Assembly: GCF_000708205.1 (NCBI RefSeq)
Contig: NW_014575554.1
Coordinates: forward strand, 124,001 to 188,000
Source: Mixia osmundae IAM 14324
Taxonomy: Eukaryota; Basidiomycota; Mixiomycetes; Mixiales; Mixiaceae
Direction of reading: 5' to 3'
DNA length: 64,000 nt
Every line of letters begins with the position of its first letter. The stretch's first letter is position 1. The notes under the pieces were generated by a model that made no database searches, was not told where the DNA came from, and saw nothing but the letters and a program-made list of their open reading frames with translations. Position numbers and translations under genes: made by a program. Shown piece by piece: positions 55,401 through 64,000 of this stretch.

Positions 55401-57972
55401 CTCCTGAGTTCGACGAGGCTCTGTCTGTCGCTGTGCCTGTTCTTGCGAACGATTGCTTTGGCCAGCCCGCGAAAGAGCGTGCATCCCAGGACTTCCGATC
55501 AAAGACCAAGGTCAAAGAAGTCAGAGCATTCAAGAGCGAAGATTCGTTCCAGATCTTAGCTGAGCACATGTCGCCTACAAGCACGCCCATATTGTTGGCG
55601 CCGATCCGAGACCTTTTACAGCAGACAGAGGGTAGCAAGGCCCTGCAGCACGCCCAAGATGTCCTGCGTCGCATCGCTCAAGGCATACGTCTCAATAAGA
55701 ATTTTGACAACAACACGCTGCTCGAGCTGTGCAATGCACTCATCAGTCAGAACACAGACTTTCTGCGACCTCGACCGAAGCGTGTCAAGACCAAAGCAGC
55801 AGCTGCTGATTACCGCATCCAGATGTCTGCCAAGGTTGCCATCGAAGATGATCATTTCCGCCAGAATGCTCATATCTTCGTCTCTTTCGGTCTCGATCTA
55901 TTGAACGCGTCCTTCAAGGCCGCTAGATATGACATGCGTGACTCTGCGACCGTGGCCAAGCTCGATCCACTGATCGAAGTCGTTGGCAATACTTTGTTCT
56001 CGGATCATACCGATGTACTTTCTCGTAGTCTCAAGGCTGCCGCATCGCTCGTGCACTTTCCACTTACTTCCGTCAGCAAGGCAAGCCCCCTTGTGCTGTC
56101 GCAGGTGTTCAGCATCTTGCAAGACATGGGTAGCGCGCAGACAGAGGTCAGCCAGAACGCCTACAAGACGCTTGCTGTCATCTTGAGAGACTGCCCCAAT
56201 GTCAAAGTCGAGGAGGACGAGCTTGTGAGCGTTCTGCATACGATCAAAGCTGGCATCGAAGATCCAGATGATCAGGCGACTATGTTCACCCTGCTGCGTG
56301 CAGTCATGGCGCGCAAACTCGTCGCGCCCGAGATCTACGAGCTCATGGATAAGATAGCCGAGACACTCGTCACAAATCAAACAAGTCAGGTCAGGCAGAT
56401 CTGCAGATCTGTCTATCTGCAATTTTTGCTCGACTATCCCCAAGGCAAGCAGCGTCTGCATCAGTCCATGACATTCCTGGCCAAGAATTTATCATACGTC
56501 TACGAAAGCGGTCGCGCCTCGGTTCTCGAGATTTTGAGTGCCATCATTGGCAAGTTTAATCAAGACCTGGTCGCTCAGCATGCCGATATGCTCTTCACGG
56601 CACTTGTTCTGTGCCTCGGCAATGAGCAAGCGGCTCGCTGTCGGGAAATGTCTATCGAAGTTCTGAAGGCTTTACATGCTCGGCTGACACCATCATTGCG
56701 GAAGCAGCAGCGAGATTTGCTCGCACTGTGGGCAGCGGGAGACGGCAACAAGGTCCTGCAACGAACAGCACTGCAAGTACTCGGTGCGCTGAACGCTGCG
56801 CCCTCGCCCACTGTCCTTGCTCCCATGTTCGCTGTCATTCGCGAAAGCGCCTTGCACATCGGTACGGACCAGCTAGAAGACAGCGAGATTGATTGGCAGA
56901 CGTCTTATCAGGCGCTCAATGCGATTGCGAAGCAGCTGCCAGGTCTTGATGCTGCAAGTGTATTTACGCCCGATCTCGACTGGGCGTCTATACAGAGCCA
57001 TTTGACCTTTCCTCATGCATGGGTCAGACTGGCGACCAGTCGTCTTCTCGGAGCACTCTACGATCTCGGCAAAGATCTGGTTGCAACTGGAAAGCTACCT
57101 GAAGAGCATATCCTCTCGACCGCTTCGTTGCTCGACGCTGCCTTCAAGTCGGTTCGTCAGCTCGAGAGCGAGCACCTGACGGATGAGCTCGCAACGCAAG
57201 CCATACGCAATATTCTCTTCACTTTCAAGGCCTTTCAAGCTCGTCATCCTCTTGTCATCAACAGCGCTGTCTCCGCGGACTACAGCCCGGCGCAAGAGCC
57301 AGTGCGGTGGATGCTCGATCGCCTCACCCGGCGCTTGCGCAATGCTTACGTGCATCGACCGAGCGTATATAATGGTGATCAAGTACGCTCGTTTGCAAGA
57401 AGCCTTGGCCGATACTGACAGGACTGACAGCGCGTCTGGTCACGCGAAGCTCTGTCACTTCTCAAGCTACTTGCAGCGATCGTTCAACAGCTCGAACCCG
57501 AGGCTTTGGCCGCTGTGCTCGGTGATCTTGTGTCGCCTCTATACAATCTTATCGAGGACGGTAACACCGCTGATCCTCAAGTCGGTATGTATATCTTCCC
57601 CGGGTATACGAACAAGGCTCACCGTGGTTCCGCAGTCGAAATCCAGAATCTCGCGATCGAATTCAGAGAGCTCTTACAGGCCAAAGCCGGTGTGTCTGCG
57701 GTTGCAACAGCCTATAGCACAGTCAAACAGGCTGCAATCGATAGACGCAACCAGCGCAAGGCTGCAGCTGCCGTAGCTGTGCGTCCTTGCTGCCGTCTTC
57801 ACGACGCTGAGCTGACCCCGATTTGTAGGTTGTCAATGATCCTGAGACGGAAGCAAGGCGGCGCGAGAAACGCGCAGCAGTGCGATCGGTTGCGAAAAAG
57901 CGTAAGGCAGAGTCATACGCTCGCAAGAAGGAGAATTATGGCGACATCAAGTTGAAAAAGTCGAAGTATTAG
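49486..57972 (+). CDS. UTP20: UTP20, giant HEAT-repeat small-subunit processome component
   Basis: Nine exons (49486-49662, 49721-50061, 50124-51785, 51835-52109, 52160-52479, 52526-57382, 57431-57584, 57636-57778, 57829-57972) encode 2690 residues, between yeast (2493) and human (2785). Utp20 scaffolds the U3 processome on pre-18S rRNA. The basic N terminus leads to FRYQTLSAKLNAISVDLSSL. Helical repeats run throughout, with AALLKVNFKPIWSDA and YEYQLLQVLRKSPAI in the conserved N-terminal half and DIKDQELINEAVLAMGQ and FVSFGLDLLNASFKAARYDM later. The C terminus EIQNLAIEFRELLQAKAG, AYSTVKQAAIDRRNQRK and DPETEARRREKRA ends in a Lys-rich tail (KKSKY). All eight introns are 44 to 62 bases with GT donors. 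The last exons are small and basic, matching the family tail. Confidence 0.94.
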
Positions 57973-58014
57973 ATTATGTTGATGTCAACAACAAAGTGCA
58001 GGCGTGCTTGTATG

Positions 58015-58953
58015 CTACCGAGACGCGATTGCTCTCGCAGTCTCTAGTGACATTATGCCATGGTCTTCTTCTCCCAATGGCTCTAGCTGGTCCCACAGCT
58101 GATCGAGTTCAATGTCAATGGCGAGTGCGGCAGATTGCCCGGACGAGTTGACCATTTTGGGCGGGGCCGGTCCTGGCGTGGCAGGCTGCGCAGGAGAAGT
58201 GGGCGAGACGGGCAAAGCCTGCGCTGTGGGAAGCGCAGACGCAAGCCGTCTGAGAGGCTCGATCTGTCTAGGTAGCGGCAACACCCATATCTTCTCACGC
58301 AGGCGCTTATGCTGTTCCCGAATCGCTTAGCTTATGGCCAGGCAAGGACATGCACGAGACTGACTCGCTCGCGATCATCTTCTATGCGGCGAAGAACGTC
58401 GTTGTGCGAGAACTTGTGGAATGCTGCTGCTTCGCCTTGGCTGGCAGACGCTCTGCAGACCGCGTCAGTCGTGATGGAGGGCACAAGGGCACGTCAAATT
58501 CGCCTTGCGTTACGAGAGTCTAATGCTCTCTCGACAGGTTCGACGATCTCTGGCGCTATCATCCGCTTCGTCTTCCACACTTTAAGTATCTGTTGGACAG
58601 AAATTGTGATCTATGTGACGGAACGGGCAGGATCGGCCGACCTGCTTGGCGCTCATGAGATTGAGAATGCCCTCTCGCTCTCGGGGTACGACGAGGCCGA
58701 CGAGCTTGCCGAGATCGCGCTTGGTAGACTCGAGGTAAGAAGTGATGCCCGAATTGAGAGCGGCGTCGAGGAGACTGTCGATAGCAAAGAAGATATTGAT
58801 GCGCGCATTGATGCTGCTCTTCTCGCACTCCTCGACGAGACAATCCCAGATGTCGTCACTGCTTCGGGGTGCATGCTTGATGGCGAATGCGACGACCTTT
58901 TGTATCGATTGCTGAGATGAATTGAGTCGTCTTATCACCGAAACAAATTGCAT
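58015..58953 (-). CDS. CTK3: CTD kinase gamma subunit-like CID protein
   Basis: Exons 58953-58642, 58589-58514, 58435-58365 and 58311-58015 encode 251 residues. Ctk3 is the CTD-interacting-domain-like subunit of the CTDK-I complex that phosphorylates Ser2 of the RNA polymerase II tail. The CID-like fold reads VIRRLNSSQQSIQKVVAFAI, DIWDCLVEECEKSSINARIN, IFFAIDSLLD and YLESTKRDLGKLVGLVV. The family tail FSHNDVLRRIEDDRERHKRL then REKIWVLPLP is diagnostic. The junction of exons 2 and 3 (donor GTAACG, acceptor CCAAG, 78 bases) is the weakest. Other combinations lose frame. The C terminus (ELDQLWDQLEPLGEEDH) is acidic. Confidence 0.85.
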
Positions 58954-59174
58954 TCGGATCTGCCGAGAACATCTCCGTCAGTCTCGCCGCGCCGAAAAGA
59001 TATAAAAGGGACTCGCCTCGAAAGCGTCCATGCTCGTCGGGCCTTTCGACAGAGACGGCTCACTTGAATCATCGCGACTATTTGATTTGGCAACATACAA
59101 GTGCCACGAGAGCATTAGCCGCGTCGCGTTCGACGAATTTGTTGTGTCGAGGCGAGTCGATCCAGCACACGACT

Positions 59175-61852
59175 ATGGGGCTGCGAGGCAGTCCGCAAGC
59201 TAGCGATGGCTCCGAGAGGCGCAGAATGCCGATCAAAGTGCTCTACACACTCAATTTTGCGAATCAATCGCGCGGCAACGATCAAAACGACGGCAATGAT
59301 AGAGTGCCTCATCGCGGCTCAGACTCATCTTCACGCAAGCGCTCGTCACAGCAAGAGTACATAGCGCGATGGCAGGGCGGAGTAGAAGTCCAGATACGCT
59401 CTCATGTTGCGCCACTGCCTAACACGTCCGCATCCGGCCAAAGTGACGTGCAGCTCGGCAAGCGACGTGACTTTGGCGAGGTGCCTCTTAAGACCTGTCT
59501 GGGTGCCATCTGCATGTCTAGGTAGTCTCTGTCTCCTCTTTGGCCTATCAGACTGCGCTGACGAGCGACGTAGGCCGGATTTGATCCTCGATCAGAACAA
59601 AGATTTTCAGGTCTCCTCTCTAGACGCTTACGAATCCCATCTGCGCTCTCGCGAAGGCTCGGTGAGCCAGAGCTACGGACATTCCCGGCAGATGCCCGAT
59701 TCACCAGGACCGTCAGGCTCGACGCGCACGCGAACGAGTACGAACGCGCTTCATCTTTCACCCTCTAGACGACCAGAGGAGGGTCTGCTGGAGGGCAAGG
59801 GCATGCTTAGCTGGTGTCTCGAAGAGATCAACGTCAACTCTGCGACGACCGTCATAGGGCGCGTCGTCGTCAGTGAAGCTGCGACAGGGCGAGAACACGA
59901 TGTGCTCGTTACGCGCTCTCCTGCCCATTCAAAACCCGCCACCAAGCGACTAAGAATGACAAAGGAGACGATGAAAGAAGAGTGGCAGCTCGCCGATGAA
60001 GATACAGATGGTCTCGTGGAGACTCTTGAAGTCTATCTGCAATTGACGGAAAGACCCAAGATCAGTCAATCGCAATTCTTCAGCTCCCTCAGCGCCTTTG
60101 GACGCGGCAAGAAGACCGCTTCGAGCTCTTCTGGCCCATTTGGAGATGTCTCGGCGCACACCGCTCCTTCGCCTAATATGAGTGCCTTTGGAGATTCGCA
60201 AAGCCGCACAAGCAAAACGACGCCGTCCGATTCGACGGGCAAGGCGCATTCGCCGCTTGTTCCCCAATCAGAGCCTGTAGGGCCGAGAACAGTGCAAGAG
60301 GATACTCTACCGGTGGCACAATCCGTCGGCGGTGATCCTGTCAAGAAGCGACGCGGCCGGCCGCCAGGCGCCAAAAACAAGGTCCAAGACACTGCCATCG
60401 TCGCGGCTCGACGGACCTCAACAGCAACAGAGACGCTCGTTATGGCATCTGATATGCTTGCCGAACTCGATCCGAACGCGTTCGCTGCCTTTCCCACCAG
60501 CACAACTCCGGCAGAGCTCCAAGACGACTGTGACGATAGTGCTGCTTCGCCTGCCGATACGGCGTCTGGCAGGAAGAAGCAGGTGCGTTTATACAACAGT
60601 CAGGGATGTTCCAACTGTGGCGTCAAGAAGAGCTGCACCTGGCGTCGTCGACGGAATGGCAATGACGAAGTCCGTCTTTGTAATAGTGAGTATTTCGCTT
60701 CTGACGTACAAACGCGCTGACACTTGTGTAGCTTGTGGGGTCTTCTTCAATACTAAAGGCTTTCATCGTCCGGTCACGAAAGCATACAAGCCTACCAAAG
60801 TCTTGACACAAGGTCAAGATGCGCTAGGCAAGGAAGCAGACGACCAGAAATTCGTGACCCTCTCACCGACTCATCCCGAATCGCGCAAGTCGCGTAGCTC
60901 GCCACGTCAGGTATCGCGCAAGCGTGCGCATTCCTTACCAGCCTCTGCGCCGCCTTCGCCCGAGAAGGAACAAAGTGCTAAAGTCGATGCAGCGGTCAAC
61001 ATCATCCAGCCAAGTCCAGGCACTGCAGCTCTCTATAGCTTACTAGCAGGCGCTGGCATGGATATTCAGGCGGAGTCCAGGAGCGAGAGACAGCAAAGGC
61101 AGTCATCCCTGCCCATCAGCGGCGAGCCCGATTGGTCGACCTTCTTCTCGGCGCCTGACCAAATCGATTCCGCTACGTCACTCGCACCGGATAGTCCCAG
61201 CCTGACGCCTCACAAGCTCGCAAAGCTCAGCAATTCAGTCAAGCGGATTACCGATATCCCTGATGTTGCTGCCAACCTCTTTACGCAGGTAGAAGATAGA
61301 CCCACTCCTGCGGAAAGCGCGACACCGCACAGCACCACAAACGAATGGCAGCCTTTCCAGCCATCGCAGACCCATAAACGACAAATCTCTGGCGTGGAAG
61401 GAAGCGAATTCGATTTTGAGCTGCCGCAGATATCAGTCTCGCAACGTCGTCTGGCTCACGTCAGATCGCGTCAATCGAGTGACTTTGACATGTCGAGCCT
61501 GCCGCCTTCCTCGCCTCCAGTGTTGCCCGCTCATCTACTACTGCCGAGCGATATCAACGAGGGCATCTCGCCCTTGTCGGAGGCATCGTGTATCGACACA
61601 GTGGCCGACCAGACTATCACCCATTTTGAGCAAACCACCCGAATCATGAGCGTCGAGAGCAAGGACCGCAATACATGGAGCGAAGATACTATATCTGCTC
61701 TCGCCGGTAATCTCGGCCTGGAGCAGCAGCAGCACGACGTCGAAGCTTTGCTGAGAGCGAGCCCGAATGATCTCAACTTCCTCGATCTTATTGACACTTT
61801 TTTGAAAGAAGAGCCACCAGTCCAAAGAACTGTTGCAGCTGGTGTACAATAG
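59175..61852 (+). CDS. GATA-type zinc finger protein with AT-hook
   Basis: Exons 59175-59521, 59574-60685 and 60732-61852 encode 859 residues. Around residue 390 an AT-hook (KKRRGRPPGAKNK) precedes the GATA finger by about 90 residues. The finger is CSNCGVKKSCTWRRRRNG, with EVRLCNTCGVFFNTKG closing it across the second splice junction: spacing CX2CX20CX2C and CNTC in place of the usual CNAC. The remainder is Ser/Pro-rich and disordered, with a conserved-looking N-terminal block (MPIKVLYTLNF, then EYIARWQGGVEVQI). A nuclear transcription factor role is expected; the regulon is unknown. The start could also be 59226 (MPIKVL). The 3' end is convergent with the arrestin-like gene 87 bases away. 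Confidence 0.85.
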
Positions 61853-61939
61853 CTTACAATGACAATACTACCTTTGCGTCGCTTTGCGTTGCATCAAGAT
61901 GCAGATGTACAAGTTTGCTAGCGAGGAGCGAGCAATTCA

Positions 61940-63773
61940 TCAGCCAACGATTGAGGCATTGGGCGGCAGTCCAAGCAATTTAGCAGCTTTGAAACCGATA
62001 GGCCGTGGCTCCGTCGTAGGCGGTTTGGGCGTCAAGGGCGGACTTGGCCAGAGATCAGGTTCGGGTAGGGCGTGAGACAAGGTGCCGATGTTCTTCAAGG
62101 CAGGGCTATCATGCAAATGACTTGCGGAACTGATGCTGCTACTGCGGGATTCGTTACTGCTGTAGCTTGGAGTAGCGGACATGTCGCTGCTCGAAGCGTG
62201 GTGGTAAGCTCTCGATCGCATCCTCGTACTTGTAGCCGAAGGTGGCCTTGACAGGGCTTGCAAATCGCGTGGGAGTTGAGCCATGCTAGAGAAAAAGGAC
62301 GGTGACAGAGGTGGCAAGGACTGGCTTGAGGCCATAGCGATCGAGCGAATCGATGTAGCCATTTGTGATTTGTGCGGCGAAGGCAACGTAGCTGAATCAC
62401 TCGAATTGCGCGTGCTCCGGGACGAGCTGACCGAAGGGCGTGCAAGTGCCGCATCCACTTCGCCGCTCAGAAACAGCGGTGGCAAAGCCGGTATTGGCGT
62501 CGATCGCGTGCGCTTCGGCTCGTTCGACAGTGTAGCGGAGGCATTGGCTTCGAAGATAGGCGCGCTGATGGCAAGTTTGCCGGTAAGGTTAGCTTGAGTC
62601 AGAGACAAGACAAGGCAGTGCTAATTACAGTGACATAAGTACACGCAATAGAAAGCTCGGGAGGGCCTTACAGAGATGGCAAGGGCGCCACAATCAGCAG
62701 CCATGATATCGCGCTTGTCAAAGATGACACGGCCCTCGGTGCGAATGGCGGCAACCGTTACATCAGAGCGATTGAGGCTCATTCGGCCTTGCTCGTGTCG
62801 TGAAGGGATGCAGATCATGGGCGCATTCGACGGCACTCCAAAAAGTATGCGTCGGCCGATTTCGACATCGAGAGATTTGAGTAGCGGATCAGTCAGCACG
62901 ACGCTTTGATCGATTGGCACAGGGGTCGCAAGCTCGATGATGAGCTTATACTGACATACAAAGTCGGTCTTGGTCTGCTTGAGCCGATGACAGATCTACG
63001 ATAGCATCAGCGCCTGTCGTGATCGACCACCTGGTCTGACTTACTTCGGCTTTGCTGATGCGCACGTTGGGGAAGAGAGTACTGCACAGGTCCACAGATT
63101 GCGTGACAGGCGTAGTCCAGTCCCACGCGCGCTCCTTTCTCGCAATCTCGCTGACGTACGGCACCTTGCCGCCTAGCAAGTCCGCGGGGAGGATCTTCAC
63201 AGGGATAGATACTCTGCGCTCGATCAGCGTACACCCTGGTCAGTGACGTGGAACTCACTTGTCGCTTCGCTTGAGCAGTTGACGCCGCTTTGCACGTAAT
63301 ATGAGTTCGTATTTGACCGTCACGGAACTGGTGCTGCTCAGCACAGCCTGGCCAGCGTTGCGGATGGGCAGACCCGCGAGCGAAAAGCTGCCCGGTAGCG
63401 CGACACCATCATTGGTGAACTTCGGTACGTTGATAGAGAAGCTCAGGCTGCCATCTTTGCGCTCTATAGACCAGCCTTGCTCTGTAGAAGTGCCCGTGAC
63501 CGCAAAATCGTGTTCGACAGCTTCGTCGCACAGGACAACCGTCGTCGTCGAGCCGTCTGGTGAGATGACATCACATTCACCAAGCAGCTGAAGAGCTACG
63601 TGCGAATAGCGTGCTCGCAGGTTGCCGGAAGTCAGATCATGTCCGCCCGCAGAGAGTTTTGCAAGAATAGCCGTAGAGGCACGTACGCCGCCTTGCTCTC
63701 TGTCAACATTTTCAAGTGACAGTTCGAACGCTTTGAGCGTCATAGAAGTAGGGTATATAGTGTGCCTCGACAT
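61940..63773 (-). CDS. Arrestin-like protein
   Basis: Four exons (63773-63259, 63213-63045, 62995-62672, 62620-61940) encode 562 residues. The N-terminal beta sandwich looks like an arrestin fold: GGHDLTSGNLRARYSHVALQ, then SLSFSINVPKFTNDGVALPG, SSVTVKYELILRAKRRQLLK, and RSDKVSIPVKILPADLLGGK across the first junction. The second half (FVCQYKLIIELATP, DPLLKSLDVEIGRRILFGVP) fits the C-arrestin domain. The last ~200 residues are Ser-rich, with PPLTPKPPTTEPRP near the end but no clear PPxY motif. Fungal alpha-arrestins adapt Rsp5-type ligases to membrane transporters or pH signalling; without PPxY this remains tentative. Another in-frame ATG at 63743 (MTLKAFELSLEN) may be the true start. No gene is visible from 63774 to the window end. 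Confidence 0.75.
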
Positions 63774-64000
63774 GGCTCGACCGTCGATGGCTGCCGTTCG
63801 ACACGAAAGAGTGGAGAGTGTCTGACGCCTTTGCTCGAAATTAGTACTTTAGCAGGCGCGACGCGTACTGATCAGGAAGAAAGTTCGCAGACGTCGATCA
63901 CAGACTGAACGCCACAGCCAGTATAAACTGATGAATCCCTCAAGCTGGTGCGGACGTGCATCTCATCATTTAATCATCTGATATTGCATCCCGTGTGTCT

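Overview
The window is a gene-dense stretch of a nuclear fungal genome. Nearly every gene can be joined across several short introns (about 45 to 60 bases, CTGAC-like branch motifs close to the 3' splice site). Intergenic gaps are often under 150 bases, and the protein families are fungal (TERT, RIB1, ARO7, Vps3844, Exg-type GH5, sedolisin, GRG1/CCG1). Intron density and protein character suggest a basidiomycete, perhaps a small-genome Pucciniomycotina such as Mixia; that assignment is inference. I see no transposon, provirus, rRNA, tRNA or CRISPR. About 30 protein-coding genes were resolved, most at exon level, using reading-frame phase and family motifs.

Layout. 1-5.3 kb: a GRG1/CCG1-like starvation protein, an (AC)36 microsatellite, a single-pass membrane protein, GTP cyclohydrolase II (riboflavin synthesis) divergent from an MRM2-type mitochondrial rRNA methyltransferase. 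5.3-9 kb: a protein kinase with a split catalytic domain and an RCC1-repeat protein. 9.5-18.4 kb: hexose transporter, Kelch/multi-pass membrane protein, GPI-anchored GH26-like glycosidase, Vps3844-type vacuolar/ER membrane protein. 18.4-23 kb: complete telomerase reverse transcriptase (six exons) and a mitochondrial NTF2-like protein. 23-29 kb: GH5 exo-beta-1,3-glucanase, a small secreted protein, an ADP1-like ABCG transporter. 29-36.9 kb: RER1, eEF1B, a Cys-rich secreted protein, ALG13, monoacylglycerol lipase, chorismate mutase, NHP2. 37-43.5 kb: double-RING/LON protein, sedolisin protease, WW-domain protein. 43.6-58 kb: RPAP1, KRI1 and the giant UTP20. 58-64 kb: CTK3-like CID protein, GATA-factor with AT-hook, arrestin-like protein.

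Working together: UTP20 and KRI1 (small-subunit processome/90S factors) share a 75-base divergent promoter carrying a palindromic A-rich element; NHP2 and RPAP1 add snoRNP and RNA polymerase II assembly functions. Exg, GH26-like, sedolisin, hexose transporter and small secreted proteins make a secretory/nutrient set, but they are not arranged as a cluster.

The most notable signal is the splice sites. Of roughly 90 introns inferred, at least eight, and perhaps eleven, need a GC-AG intron (usually GCAAGT or GCAAGC) to keep frame and restore conserved protein sequence, including three of the seven introns in RER1. That is many times the roughly one per cent usual in fungi. Short exons (7, 14 and 19 bases) are also present.
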